DNA of 64,000 nt from DGNJ01 sp002388905 (GTDB lineage Bacteria; Pseudomonadota; Gammaproteobacteria; Pseudomonadales; Porticoccaceae), in contig DAITSJ010000016.1 of assembly GCA_036843405.1 (NCBI GenBank), positions 1-64,000 of the forward strand. The letters run 5' to 3'. The notes below the pieces were generated by a model that saw only the letters and a list, made by a program, of their open reading frames with translations, searched no databases and was not told the DNA's origin. The position numbers and the translations under genes were made by a program. Below are positions 1 through 10,107 of the stretch, in pieces; the stretch's first letter is position 1; each line of letters opens with the position of its first letter.

Positions 1-140
1 GGTTTATCGCGGTCGGGGACCGCTCCCACAGGGGAGGGTTTGCCCCGGCGGCAGCGACCGGTGTGGGAGCGATCCCAGATCGCGAGGAACATGCTTTGAG
101 ACCCGGTGGTTTATCGCGGTCGGGGACCGCTCCCACACAC
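1..140. repeat. Cluster of three REP-like palindromes
   Basis: Three copies of one imperfect palindromic element lie here: about 1-31, 72-94 and 110-140. The first and third share a CGCGGTCGGGGACCGCTCCC core and the middle copy is inverted, with GTGGGAGCGATCC and GATCGCGAGG. The same element recurs at about 17.04-17.33 kb and 20.07-20.53 kb. It resembles the REP/BIME extragenic palindromes of Pseudomonas relatives. No coding sequence is seen in 1-159. No RAYT transposase gene is in the window. Confidence 0.8.
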
Positions 141-159
141 CAACCATTGGCTCAGTAGC

Positions 160-1788
160 TTATTCGCCCGGCTTCCAGCCGTTGGTGACGGGATAGCGGC
201 GATCGCGACCAAAGCCGCGCCGGGTGATCCGCACCCCGATGGGAGCCTGCCGGCGCTTGTACTCGTTGATATCCACCAGGCGAATCACCCGGTGCACGTC
301 CTCGGGCTCGAAACCTTCGGAGATAATGGTCGCGGCGCTGCAATCGTGCTCGATATAAAGTTCCAGGATGCGATCCAGCACCGGATATGCCGGCAGGCTG
401 TCCTCGTCCTTCTGGTCCGGCGCCAGTTCCGCCGATGGCGGCCGGGTAATCACTTCTTCCGGGATCACCGGCGAGACGGTATTCCGGTAGCGTGCGAGTT
501 CGTAAACAAGGGTCTTGGGCACATCCTTGAGCACATCGAAACCACCGGCCATATCACCGTAAAGCGTGGCATAACCTACGGCCACTTCGCTCTTGTTCCC
601 GGTTGTCAGAACCAGTACGCCCTTTTTGTTGGAGATGGCCATCAGGATCACTCCCCTTGCCCGGGCCTGGATGTTCTGCTCGGTGGTATCGGGCTCGGTG
701 CCGGCGAACTCCTCTTCCAGCGCCGCCATGAAGGTATCGTAGATTGGCTCGATACCGATCACCTTGTATTCGACACCGAGCTTTTCCGCCTCCTCCGCGG
801 CGACGTCCTGGCTTAATCGAGAGGTATAGCGGAACGGCAACATCACCGCCTCGACCCTGTCCGCCCCCAGGGCGTCCACCGCCACGGCCAGGGTCACCGC
901 CGAATCGATGCCGCCGGACAGGCCCAGCACCACGCCGGGAAAGCCATTCTTATTGATGTAGTCCCGTACGCCGGTGACCAGTGCCTGGTAAACGGAAGGG
1001 ATCAGGTCCGGATCGGGCACCACCTCGCCCTCGATGGCCCGGACGCCGCCATCTTCGACGGTGACCGCCACCGAGTATATTCCCTCCTCGAACATCGGTG
1101 CCTGCATGGCCAGGTGGCCCATGTCGTCGACGACCATCGAGCCGCCATCGAATACCAGCTCATCCTGGCCGCCCACCTGGTTGACATAGACGATGGGCAT
1201 ATTGCCTTCCGCGGCCCGCGTCGCCAGGATATCCCTGCGTTCGGCCTGCTTGTTGCGATGGAATGGCGAAGCGTTGATATTGAGCATCAGCCGGGCGCCG
1301 GCCTTGTGGGCCTGCACCATGGGCTGGGGATGCCAGATATCCTCGCACACGGTAATGGCTGTTCTCACACCGGCGATATCGATGACACAAGCCTTGTCGC
1401 CCTGACCGAAATAGCGTTTCTCGTCAAAGACCTGATAATTGGGCAGATACTGCTTGGCATACTCGGCCACCAGCTTGCCATCCCGGAAAATCCCGGCCAT
1501 ATTGAGCAGTACCCCCTCCCGGCGGCGCGGGTAACCCACCACCGCGGTGAGGCCACGGGTAGCGGCGGCGACCCGGCCAATGGCCGACTCCACCCGGGTT
1601 TCAAGACTGGGGCGCAGCAGCAGATCCTCGGGCGGGTAGCCTGTCAGAACCAGTTCCGGGAAAAGCGCCAGAGCGGTCCTGCCTTCCCGACGCAGTTTGT
1701 CGAGGGTTTCCACCACCTTGTCGGTGTTGCCGGGAATATCCCCCACCAGGGGGTTCAACTGGGCCAGGGCAATCGTGATTTCGGTCAT
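160..1788 (-). CDS. nadE: Glutamine-dependent NAD+ synthetase
   Basis: This 542-residue protein makes NAD+ from nicotinic acid adenine dinucleotide, using ammonia released from glutamine. The N-terminal half is a nitrilase-type glutaminase with the expected triad: E45 (in FPELVLTGYPPEDL), K112 (in AEYAKQYLPNY) and C148 (in TVCEDIW). The C-terminal half is the synthetase, with the ATP-pyrophosphatase P-loop SGGIDSA at residues 291-297. Length and domain order match the two-domain glutaminase type rather than the short ammonia-dependent enzyme. It is divergent from pilS, with 99 bp between the starts. The stop lies next to the left-edge REP cluster. Confidence 0.96.
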   Translation of the reverse strand: MTEITIALAQLNPLVGDIPGNTDKVVETLDKLRREGRTALALFPELVLTGYPPEDLLLRPSLETRVESAIGRVAAATRGLTAVVGYPRRREGVLLNMAGIFRDGKLVAEYAKQYLPNYQVFDEKRYFGQGDKACVIDIAGVRTAITVCEDIWHPQPMVQAHKAGARLMLNINASPFHRNKQAERRDILATRAAEGNMPIVYVNQVGGQDELVFDGGSMVVDDMGHLAMQAPMFEEGIYSVAVTVEDGGVRAIEGEVVPDPDLIPSVYQALVTGVRDYINKNGFPGVVLGLSGGIDSAVTLAVAVDALGADRVEAVMLPFRYTSRLSQDVAAEEAEKLGVEYKVIGIEPIYDTFMAALEEEFAGTEPDTTEQNIQARARGVILMAISNKKGVLVLTTGNKSEVAVGYATLYGDMAGGFDVLKDVPKTLVYELARYRNTVSPVIPEEVITRPPSAELAPDQKDEDSLPAYPVLDRILELYIEHDCSAATIISEGFEPEDVHRVIRLVDINEYKRRQAPIGVRITRRGFGRDRRYPVTNGWKPGE

Positions 1789-1887
1789 TCTTCAGCGAAC
1801 ATCAATGAAAGAGGCGCGTATTTTCAGATAAAATCCCGTCGAGGGCAAAGTATGGATATCCAATAACCAGAACCGGGCGGACCCTGC

Positions 1888-3543
1888 ATGGAACAGAGCC
1901 AGAGCATCTTCAGACAGGATAGACTCAACGCCCGGCTTTTGCGTATCTACCTTTATTACCGGCTGATCCTGGCTCTGTTGCTGCTGGCCTCCTTCTGGGG
2001 GGAAGTGGCCGACGACCTGGTGGGCCGCATCGATCCCCGGTTGTTTTCGGTCACGGCAATTGCCTATGTGCTGCTGTGCATGGCGACGCTGGCCGTCTGC
2101 CGGCGCCACCGCTTCGAGGTGCGCTCGCCGACGCTGTTCTTTATTCTGCTCACCGACATCATCAGCCAGACACTGCTGATGCACGCCAGCGGCGGTCTGG
2201 CCAGCGGCCTGGGCTACCTGTTGCTGGTGACCGTGGCCGCCGGATCCATCTTTTTTACCGGCCAGCTGGCAATACTGGTCGCGGCCATGGCCAGCATCTG
2301 CATTATCCTCGAGAGCGCCACCACCCTGCTTTTCCTGGAACAAAAGGGCGGTTCCATCTTTCCCGCCGGTATCCTGGGAATTCTGCTGTTTTTTACTTCC
2401 CTGATCTTCCAGGGCCTCAACCGTGCGCTGCGTACCGCCCAGGAACAGGCCGACCGGGAATCGGAACAGTCCGCCCAGTTGCAGAAACTGAACGAACTGA
2501 TCGTCAGCCGCATGCTGACAGGTATCATCGTCATCGACACCGGCGACAAAATCGAGCTGATCAACCGGGCCGCCGTGGAACTGCTGGGCGGTCACCGCAG
2601 CGGGGTTCCCCTTGCGCCCGGCCAGGACATTCATATCGAGCCCAGGCTGTACAAGCAGCTGGTGCGCTGGCGCAGCTACCCCTGGTTGCGGACACCGCCG
2701 TTCACGCCCAAATACGGCGATATCGAGCTACAGGCCAACTTCACCCGTCTGGACGAGCGTGGCGAGAACCGCACCCTGATCTTCCTGGAAGATCTCAGGG
2801 CCGCCGCCCAGCACGCCCAGCAGCTGAAGCTGGCCTCCCTGGGCCGCTTAACCGGCAGCATTGCCCACGAGATCCGCAACCCCCTGGGGGCCATCAGCCA
2901 TGCCTCCCAGCTGCTTGCGGAACACAATAACGCCGACCCCGCGGCGGCCAAATTGACGGATATCATCGATCGCCACAGCCGCCGGGTGAATCACATTATC
3001 GAGAACGTACTGGGTCTTTCACGGCACAAGCCCAATTCGCTGCAGAAATTCAACTTGCGCGACTGGCTCAAACGCTTTCTTGAGGACTACCGGGAGTATG
3101 CACCGGATGCACAGGTGGAGCTGGACGCTCAAAACCGACAACTCCAGGCCACTTTCGATCCCGGCCATCTCCAGCAAATCCTCACCAACCTGCTCGACAA
3201 CGCCGTACGCCATACCCGGAAGGCCACAGGCGAGGCCAGGGCCCGCCTTCGCCTTACCCGGGACACAGACGACGACCTGCCCACCCTGGATGTGATCGAT
3301 ATGGGCCCGGGCGTACCCAGGGAGCACCGGGGCAAACTCTTCGAACCCTTCTTCACCACCGAGCCGGAAGGCACGGGGCTGGGGCTCTATATCGCCCGGG
3401 AGCTGTGCACAATCAACTTCGCAACGTTAAAATACCTGCCACCTCAGGGAGACGAGCCGGGCTGCTTCCGGCTGCATTTTGCCCATCCCGACAAGCTGCT
3501 ACCGAGAAGTGAACATGCGAAAACATCAGGCGCTGATCATTGA
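1888..3543 (+). CDS. pilS: Type IV pilus two-component sensor histidine kinase PilS
   Basis: This 551-residue inner-membrane histidine kinase has about six hydrophobic segments within residues 20-175. A cytoplasmic PAS-like linker follows, then a dimerisation/phosphoacceptor domain with the H-box IAHEIRNPLGA (H327), and a C-terminal ATPase domain with NLLDNAVRHT, DMGPGVP and GTGLGLYIA. In Pseudomonas, PilS senses pilin levels in the membrane and phosphorylates PilR. Identification rests on the membrane topology plus the directly coupled pilR: the pilR start lies inside the last 29 bases of pilS, so the two are translated together. Confidence 0.92.
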   Translation: MEQSQSIFRQDRLNARLLRIYLYYRLILALLLLASFWGEVADDLVGRIDPRLFSVTAIAYVLLCMATLAVCRRHRFEVRSPTLFFILLTDIISQTLLMHASGGLASGLGYLLLVTVAAGSIFFTGQLAILVAAMASICIILESATTLLFLEQKGGSIFPAGILGILLFFTSLIFQGLNRALRTAQEQADRESEQSAQLQKLNELIVSRMLTGIIVIDTGDKIELINRAAVELLGGHRSGVPLAPGQDIHIEPRLYKQLVRWRSYPWLRTPPFTPKYGDIELQANFTRLDERGENRTLIFLEDLRAAAQHAQQLKLASLGRLTGSIAHEIRNPLGAISHASQLLAEHNNADPAAAKLTDIIDRHSRRVNHIIENVLGLSRHKPNSLQKFNLRDWLKRFLEDYREYAPDAQVELDAQNRQLQATFDPGHLQQILTNLLDNAVRHTRKATGEARARLRLTRDTDDDLPTLDVIDMGPGVPREHRGKLFEPFFTTEPEGTGLGLYIARELCTINFATLKYLPPQGDEPGCFRLHFAHPDKLLPRSEHAKTSGADH

Positions 3544-4885
3544 CGACGAGCCGGATATTCTGGAGCTGCTCGGCATCACTCTGGAAAAACTCGGCCTGAC
3601 GGTGACCGGCGCGGCCACCTGCGCCCAGGCCGAGGCACTGCTTGCCCGGCGGCAATTCGACCTCTGCCTGACAGACATGCGCCTGCCCGACGGCGACGGC
3701 CTGAGCCTGGTGGATCATATCCAGTCCCGGTACCCGGACATGCCGGTGGCGGTAATTACCGCCCACGGCAATACCGATACCGCCGTGGAGGCCCTGAAGC
3801 GCGGTGCCTTCGACTTTATTTCCAAGCCCGTCGAGTTAAAGCGACTGCGCGCGATGGTCAACACCGCCCTGGAGTTGCGCTCAGAGCGGGAGCCCCTGAA
3901 CGTCGAGGAAACCGGCCTGATTGGCAATTCGGCCGTCATGGAATCCCTCCGCCACCAGATCGGCCGCATGGCGCGCAGCCAGGCACCGATCTTTATCAGC
4001 GGCGAATCGGGCAGCGGCAAGGAACTGGTGGCCCGGGCCATCCACTACCAGGGGCCACGGGCCAACGGGCCCTTCATTCCCGTGAACTGCGGCGCCATTC
4101 CTTCGGAACTTATGGAGAGCGAATTCTTCGGCCACAAAAAGGGCAGCTTCACCGGCGCCTTCCAGGACAAGCAGGGCCTGTTCCAGGCCGCCGACGGCGG
4201 CACCCTGTTTCTCGACGAAGTGGCCGACCTGCCTCTGGACATGCAGGTGAAACTGCTCCGCGCCATCCAGGAAAAATCCGTGCGCCCCGTGGGTGCCCAG
4301 GATGAAAAACCGGTGGATGTGCGCATCCTGAGCGCCACCCACAAAAACCTTGCCGCGGAAGTCGCGGCCGGTCATTTCCGACAGGATCTTTTCTACCGCA
4401 TCAATGTTATCGAGGTACAGGTGCCCAGCCTGCGGGAGCGGTCGGAAGATATCGGCGAACTGGCGAATCTTTTCGTCGCCCGGTTCGCCCGGGAAGCCGG
4501 CATCGACGCCCCCGTCATCGACAAGCAGGCACTGGCGGCCTTGAGGCGCTACCCCTTTCCCGGCAATGTCCGCGAACTGGAAAACACCCTGGAAAGGGCC
4601 TTCACCCTGTGCAGCAACGGCATCATCCGGGCCGAGGACCTGAGCCTGCAGACCCGGGAAACACCGGCTGACTACCGGGCTTCCCGATCCGGCAATTCAG
4701 GCGCCGCGGACCAGTTTATGCCCGGACCCGGCACATCCATCGATGACTATCTCGCCGATATCGAGAAAGAGATTCTGGTGAGGACCCTTGAAGAGAACCG
4801 CTGGAACAAGACCGCCTCCGCCGAGAAACTGGGTATCAGTTTCCGGCAGATGCGTTATAAGTTGCAGAAGCTGGGGATTGATTAG
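3515..4885 (+). CDS. pilR: Sigma54-dependent response regulator PilR
   Basis: This is a 456-residue NtrC-family activator. It has a receiver domain with phosphoacceptor D54 (in LCLTDMRLPDG), an AAA+ domain with Walker A GESGSGKE (residues 163-170) and the sigma54-contact loop GSFTGA (210-215), and a C-terminal Fis-type helix-turn-helix. Phospho-PilR activates sigma54-dependent pilin transcription in Pseudomonas. I chose the ATG at 3515 (MRKHQALIIDDEP) because it begins the receiver fold and has GAGAAG upstream; an earlier in-frame start at 3479 would add 12 residues not expected in the family. The major pilin gene it would normally control is not in this window. Confidence 0.93.
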   Translation: MRKHQALIIDDEPDILELLGITLEKLGLTVTGAATCAQAEALLARRQFDLCLTDMRLPDGDGLSLVDHIQSRYPDMPVAVITAHGNTDTAVEALKRGAFDFISKPVELKRLRAMVNTALELRSEREPLNVEETGLIGNSAVMESLRHQIGRMARSQAPIFISGESGSGKELVARAIHYQGPRANGPFIPVNCGAIPSELMESEFFGHKKGSFTGAFQDKQGLFQAADGGTLFLDEVADLPLDMQVKLLRAIQEKSVRPVGAQDEKPVDVRILSATHKNLAAEVAAGHFRQDLFYRINVIEVQVPSLRERSEDIGELANLFVARFAREAGIDAPVIDKQALAALRRYPFPGNVRELENTLERAFTLCSNGIIRAEDLSLQTRETPADYRASRSGNSGAADQFMPGPGTSIDDYLADIEKEILVRTLEENRWNKTASAEKLGISFRQMRYKLQKLGID

Positions 4886-4894
4886 GTTTTCGTA

Positions 4895-5383
4895 TTACCA
4901 GCACTCGCCGTCGGACGCAGTTCCGGTTATGACTCCCAAAGCATTGTTTGTCACCTGTTTAAACTTCCTGCCACGGTCGTCAACACCGAGGGCATTACAG
5001 AGGGTATCGTCCGTCTGCATATTCTGAGGCGTGGCACGGAGCCCGTAGCTCAGCCCATTGGCATTGGTGGTAATGTCAATCACATAGCGGGCCTGCCCCG
5101 CCGAGGATGGGTCACCCCGGCCATCGATATAGTGAGGGTTTGAATAGCCCAGATCCGACAGGGAGCCCGTGTACTCCTTGTTATTGGCAAAATATTGTTC
5201 CTGCAGGGAAGCCACCTCCAGTAACTCGCCTTTTGCATTGGCCCTGTTGGACCTGAGCACATAATCCTGGTAGGCGGGGTAAGCGAAGGCTGCCAGGATA
5301 GCGACCACCACGACCACTATCATCAGTTCAATCAGGGTAAACCCCTTTGACCTGTTCATTCCCGGTATTGTGTTTTTTTCCAT
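4895..5383 (-). CDS. pilE: Minor type IV pilin PilE
   Basis: This type IV prepilin has about 162 residues. The leader ends at the prepilin-peptidase site KG|FTLIEL with glutamate at +5, followed by a hydrophobic helix. The C-terminal part has two cysteines (DTLCN and GECW at the extreme end) that could form the usual pilin disulfide loop. It lies 15 bases after pilY1 in the same direction, as in the fimU-pilVWXY1-pilE cluster of Pseudomonas, where PilE is part of the minor-pilin priming complex. An in-frame ATG at 5359 (MNRSKGFTLIEL) is an alternative start giving a more typical short leader; no ribosome binding site decides between them. Confidence 0.88.
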   Translation of the reverse strand: MEKNTIPGMNRSKGFTLIELMIVVVVVAILAAFAYPAYQDYVLRSNRANAKGELLEVASLQEQYFANNKEYTGSLSDLGYSNPHYIDGRGDPSSAGQARYVIDITTNANGLSYGLRATPQNMQTDDTLCNALGVDDRGRKFKQVTNNALGVITGTASDGECW

Positions 5384-5398
5384 AAACAGTCGGCCTAT

Positions 5399-8300
5399 TT
5401 AATCATCCAAGACATCAACGCCCTTTTCCCGCCAGTATTTGGGGATGGGGCGCTGAGAACCAATTTCCACCGGCCTGCCAGTCGAGGTCAGGCCCTGGTT
5501 GGGCGTAATGGCGGTAACCCCGCCATCAATACCCGGGGCAAGATTTTCGAAGCGGTCTTCCCTGATAAAGTCGGTTCCCGTGGTGGAGCCGCTCAAGTGG
5601 AACTTGGGCGCACCGGTGGCAAAATCCACTTCATAAAGCCGGCTGAAACCGATATTTGCAGTGCACGCTTCCGGATCGTCTTCCTGAGGCACATACGTGG
5701 TGAAGAAAATGATCGGTTCCTCGGTCTGGGGATCAAAGCCAATCAGGGGTTGAGTAAAACCTTTCTCCCCAGGGCCTTCACCATCACCACCCAAATCGAA
5801 GTACCAGCCGTTTATTAAACCACTGGTGTCTGCTTCATCAACCTGGCAGAGATCGTCCGCCTGCCGGTCCACCGCGGTCAGGCAGTTACTGGTGACGTTT
5901 TCCAGGTCGCTCAGGGTAATAGGCTGGCGCGTATTCGTGGCCGGATCGTTATCCGGATCGCCATCGGGCTTGCCGGGTACGGTAAAGCGGTCCTTGATCA
6001 TAAAGGTTGTATTCTGGACGCTGGTTTCCGAACGCGGATGGGCCCGGTCCCCCGATATCAGAACCAGGCCGAGATATTCACCCAGTTCATCTTCGGAGCG
6101 CGCAATATCCATGGCGGCAAAGAAGCGCCGATCCACGCCATCCGAGCTATCGTGGCCAAGTTCGGCAATCTTGGTAACCTGCCAGTTGTCCGTCCTGAAG
6201 GAAGCATCCTCCTGTTGCTCCGTTGTGCCGGCACGGGGGGTATCGAAACGCCAGACGTTGCCGCCTGTATCCGCCACGTAGAACAACTCGATAATACCGT
6301 TCTCATTGCGGGAAGGTACCATTGTCACCGGCGCGGCAACGCTGTCATTGAAATCCGCCACCTCCACCGTGGTTGGTGAGGATGTATCCGTCGCCCCCTT
6401 CACCACCTTCCAGACCAACTCGCCGGTTCGGGCATGGACCATATAGAGGGCGTTGCCCTCGGCATCCACGGCGGTACAGGAACTGGCGTCATCCGGATCC
6501 GTGGGATGCTCCCCCACGGTGGCGCAGGTGGTGAGATTGTCCTTGCCGACATAGCTGCTGTAATCGAACGCCGCGGTCCCGGGCGATGCTTCGCCGCCTT
6601 CCGGTCCGCCCCAATAGCCGCCACCGAAGACAACGGTGCCCACCGGGACATTGAAAGTCAGAGAATCGTCAGTGAACACATTGAGGCCACTTACGTCTTC
6701 AAAGCGGAAGAAGCCGACACGGGGATCGGAGAATGTCAGGCCCAGGTCCTCGAAGCCGGCATCCCCCTTCTCGATTCGCCACAACATGCCGGGATTGTCG
6801 TCCTTGTTGGAAATATCCAGGGCGTACATGTTCTTGCCGCCGCGACGCAGGCCATGATAAATGTAGACCTTATCGCAGTCCGGGTCGCCGTTGGTACAGC
6901 CACCCGTGGCGTTGTTCCTGGAGGTTTCGATAATGCCGTTGTCGTTATTGTCGATGGTCAGGGACGTGACCGCGCCATCCACGCCATAGGGACGATTGAT
7001 GGAAAAATCCTCGCTCGTCATCCAGCTCTGGACATTGTCGAGCAGAACCCGGGGCATATAGGCCCAGGTTTCCACGCCCGACTCGGCGCCGTTGGCGCCC
7101 TCCTCGGTACTTTCCACCATGTGCAGAAGGCCGTCGTTGGTGCCAAACACAACCCGGATATCCGGATTACAGGTGCGCGTGTCCGGGTCGTAGCCCACAT
7201 CCGGGGGCGAGGGATCGTTGGGGTCCGGGGGGCCACAATTACTGACGGTTTCGCCGTAGTTGATGGTTAGCGGACGGGAGTGGAGCACATCGCCCATGAT
7301 CCAGCGCCGGACATCGTCCGTATCGCCGTCGGCGTCTTCGTCGAAAATATCGAAACCGCGCATCCATTTCAGGGCAAGCGCCGTGGCCTCCGCTTTTTTG
7401 TCGTCGGCATCGGCGCTGGTGAGTGAGGCGCCGAAAAAGGTGACAAGACTGTCGGCATCGATATCACTCCAGAGCGCGCTGTCATAGGCCTGCAGGCTGG
7501 TGTCGTCCAGAATAAAACGGGCGTCCACCGGTTCCAGTGCCGTTCGCTGGTTGGAGGCATTCAGGGTCTCGGGCCCGATAAATACCTGGCGGGGACTGTT
7601 AGCCGCACAGGCGGGGTCGTTGCTATTGTTGCAGAGACCGACATTCTCCGTGGAATCCCCCGGGAGGTAGCCGGGAATATTCTGTCCGGAGCCTCCGCGA
7701 TTGACCGCACTGCCATCCCTGCCCGCGGGAATCAGTATTTCGCCGGTGTCTGGGTCAGTTAAAGGCTGATCCACGTCCCGGCCAGCGGGGTCCGTCCAGA
7801 ACGTTAGTGCATTATCATCGACGCGGCCCGTATTGGGGTTGAAGGCGTCGTTGCCTTCGGCATCGACGATGGAGACGCTGGAGCTGGCCTCGTCGAATGT
7901 CACCTTCAGTTTTTTCAGGTTACCCGGCCATACCGGGTGCCCGTCATCATCCGGCACGAAAACGGCCAGGAACAACTGGTTCAACGCCTGGATACGGTTC
8001 TGGACGTTGACCGGGACGGATACGGCGGTAAAGGTACTGGTCACCGCGTTAATCTGGTCAAAAATACCTGTAAACGCATCCTTGAATTCGGCAATATTGT
8101 CTCCCACCAGGATTGCCGCATTGGTGCCGCCCGCCACGGCCCAGGGGTCAGCACGATTGGCGGCGCCACTGGTGTTGACGATAAAATAGGATTTGACGAA
8201 ATCATTGCCGGGCAGCGTGATATCCAGACCGCCATCGGCGGGATCCATGGTCCGGAGCCGGCGAACGATATCCTCGAATGACGGATTATTGAGTTCCAGG

Positions 8301-9454
8301 CCACCATCGGCAAAACTGTCGTCAATATCGTTGTCATTGTCATCGTCAAACTGGTTGACGGCGAAGGTGGCATTTACCGTATAAACCCCGGAGCAGGTGA
8401 ATGCGTTTTCGTCCACGCCGGGCACATAGGTGGGATTGGCGCTTTTGGGACTGTTAATGACCTCGATGTCGGGCCCCGCAATAATGGGTATCTGTTCAAC
8501 GTTATTGCCCTGGGTCGCCACATCCTGCGAATCGTAATCGTCGCCTATGGTAACCAGCGAGGCACTCCCCGTATCTACGGTCTGGGACTCTTCGTAGAAG
8601 CAATCGAGCACGATCGCAGTTGGTACGCCATTGCCGTCAAAGAGCGGAACCGGATTCCCAAGGTTGTCATAAAGGCACTGTTCCGGGTCACCGATATTGA
8701 ACGAGTCATCGGTGTCGAAATCCTCCCAGCCCTCCAGGCCATTGAGAACCTCCTGGCCGGTTAGGTACCGGTAAAACTCGAAAAACATTTCCTTGGCCTG
8801 CCAGGAATGGCTGATATTGGCATTGATGTCCGTGAGCGTCTGGTTGCTGGGGAGCATCTTCAATATATTAAGAAGCCGGGATTTATTGCCATTGGCGTCC
8901 CAACTGCTTTCGGAGACCGCAAAGGGCCGGAAGCCACTCAGTATATAACCGCCATTAGAGCAATCCTTGGAGTTAGGGTTACAGCTGTTTCCCGAATCGT
9001 TATGGGGCACCATAAAGCCGATATTGACGGCATCCAGGTCGATAAACACCAGATAAAGGGAAAGTATCAGGAGCTCACGGAAGTCCACGTCGCTGTAGCT
9101 GGGAACACAATCATTGGCATCGGGGTTGTTGATATTGTCGGGAATGGTTTCGGGACCCGGCACGTCCGTGCGTTCCGCACTGAAAAACCAGTTTTCATCC
9201 ATGATACAGCGCATGGCATGCCAGGCGGAGGGATCGCCGTCAAACGTGAGTTTCTCCTTACAACTGTTCGACTCAACGTCGCTGCATGTACTGGACCCCG
9301 TATTGGGCCGCAATTCCGTCGACAGCATCACATAGGGGGCCGAGGCATCGACGGAGGCCGGGTCGGCAAAGAAGATTTCCGTATCGTCGGCAATGGCAAA
9401 AAAGGGCATGCCAAGCAGAAAGCCGATAACAGTATTTTTAAAGTAACCGTTCAT
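5399..9454 (-). CDS. pilY1: Pilus-tip adhesin/assembly protein PilY1
   Basis: This is a secreted 1351-residue protein with an N-terminal signal peptide (hydrophobic stretch ending near AFFAIAD). It ends in the conserved PilY1 C-terminal domain, a beta-propeller that binds calcium in Pseudomonas. Several Asp/Asn-rich loops look like calcium sites: one near residues 368-380 (DDDNDNDID), one near 700 (DEDADGDTDD) and one near 835 (DNNDNG). The N-terminal third is Cys-containing and poorly conserved, as usual for PilY1. It sits between pilX and pilE, supporting a role at the pilus tip with the minor pilins. The length is slightly above the 1161-residue P. aeruginosa protein. Confidence 0.9.
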   Translation of the reverse strand: MNGYFKNTVIGFLLGMPFFAIADDTEIFFADPASVDASAPYVMLSTELRPNTGSSTCSDVESNSCKEKLTFDGDPSAWHAMRCIMDENWFFSAERTDVPGPETIPDNINNPDANDCVPSYSDVDFRELLILSLYLVFIDLDAVNIGFMVPHNDSGNSCNPNSKDCSNGGYILSGFRPFAVSESSWDANGNKSRLLNILKMLPSNQTLTDINANISHSWQAKEMFFEFYRYLTGQEVLNGLEGWEDFDTDDSFNIGDPEQCLYDNLGNPVPLFDGNGVPTAIVLDCFYEESQTVDTGSASLVTIGDDYDSQDVATQGNNVEQIPIIAGPDIEVINSPKSANPTYVPGVDENAFTCSGVYTVNATFAVNQFDDDNDNDIDDSFADGGLELNNPSFEDIVRRLRTMDPADGGLDITLPGNDFVKSYFIVNTSGAANRADPWAVAGGTNAAILVGDNIAEFKDAFTGIFDQINAVTSTFTAVSVPVNVQNRIQALNQLFLAVFVPDDDGHPVWPGNLKKLKVTFDEASSSVSIVDAEGNDAFNPNTGRVDDNALTFWTDPAGRDVDQPLTDPDTGEILIPAGRDGSAVNRGGSGQNIPGYLPGDSTENVGLCNNSNDPACAANSPRQVFIGPETLNASNQRTALEPVDARFILDDTSLQAYDSALWSDIDADSLVTFFGASLTSADADDKKAEATALALKWMRGFDIFDEDADGDTDDVRRWIMGDVLHSRPLTINYGETVSNCGPPDPNDPSPPDVGYDPDTRTCNPDIRVVFGTNDGLLHMVESTEEGANGAESGVETWAYMPRVLLDNVQSWMTSEDFSINRPYGVDGAVTSLTIDNNDNGIIETSRNNATGGCTNGDPDCDKVYIYHGLRRGGKNMYALDISNKDDNPGMLWRIEKGDAGFEDLGLTFSDPRVGFFRFEDVSGLNVFTDDSLTFNVPVGTVVFGGGYWGGPEGGEASPGTAAFDYSSYVGKDNLTTCATVGEHPTDPDDASSCTAVDAEGNALYMVHARTGELVWKVVKGATDTSSPTTVEVADFNDSVAAPVTMVPSRNENGIIELFYVADTGGNVWRFDTPRAGTTEQQEDASFRTDNWQVTKIAELGHDSSDGVDRRFFAAMDIARSEDELGEYLGLVLISGDRAHPRSETSVQNTTFMIKDRFTVPGKPDGDPDNDPATNTRQPITLSDLENVTSNCLTAVDRQADDLCQVDEADTSGLINGWYFDLGGDGEGPGEKGFTQPLIGFDPQTEEPIIFFTTYVPQEDDPEACTANIGFSRLYEVDFATGAPKFHLSGSTTGTDFIREDRFENLAPGIDGGVTAITPNQGLTSTGRPVEIGSQRPIPKYWREKGVDVLDD

Positions 9455-9508
9455 GGTCTGAACTCCCGATATCCTCGACTGGCCTCGTTGGCAATAAATG
9501 CGCTCTGA

Positions 9509-10096
9509 TCACTCCGGCACATGCACATACTGGTCTATGTCCCCCTCCGGGGTTACCCCAAATCCGCCGGCAACGGGATTGATAATCTGGACCCCCATCA
9601 CGATTTCCGACGTGCCCTGCCGGCGCGCGGAACCGTCAAACTCGGACTCGAGTTCAAAGTTAAAGGCTATGGCGCTGACACTGGCCTGGTCCGCGGTGGT
9701 CTCTCCCAGATACTGGGTGAGGTAATACACGTCCGTGTCGTTACCGAGGGTGGCCAGATAGGTCATAAAATCGGTAACCGCCGTATCGTCCATCAAAATG
9801 CTGTTGCCACCGTCGGTACAGCGCACATCCGGGTTGCCGTTACCAATAGCATCCCCGCAGAGAATCTGGTCGGTCACGAAGTTCTGCTCCCACTGGACGA
9901 TCACGGCCTCACCGACACCGTTTGCCAGTTCGAACGCCTCCATACGCGCCTGATTGTTATTGGCCATCAGGACTTCCAGGGTGCCCATGCGCATACTGGT
10001 CACGGCCACGATGGAAAGCAGCAGCAGAAAGACCAGCGCGAGAATCAGGACCACGCCCCGCTGTTGGTTATGGCCGGTATAATTTCCACACCGCAT
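9509..10096 (-). CDS. pilX: Minor pilin assembly protein PilX
   Basis: This 195-residue protein has a short basic N-terminus followed by a single hydrophobic helix (RGVVLILALVFLLLLSIV) and no canonical GFTLIE motif, which is typical of PilX. It lies between pilW and pilY1. I chose the ATG at 10096 because GAGGAAAGG sits just upstream. A TTG at 10111 would overlap the pilW stop and add five residues, but it has no better signal. PilX helps nucleate pilus assembly together with PilV, PilW, FimU and PilE. Confidence 0.85.
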   Translation of the reverse strand: MRCGNYTGHNQQRGVVLILALVFLLLLSIVAVTSMRMGTLEVLMANNNQARMEAFELANGVGEAVIVQWEQNFVTDQILCGDAIGNGNPDVRCTDGGNSILMDDTAVTDFMTYLATLGNDTDVYYLTQYLGETTADQASVSAIAFNFELESEFDGSARRQGTSEIVMGVQIINPVAGGFGVTPEGDIDQYVHVPE

Positions 10097-10107
10097 GTCG
10101 CCTTTCC

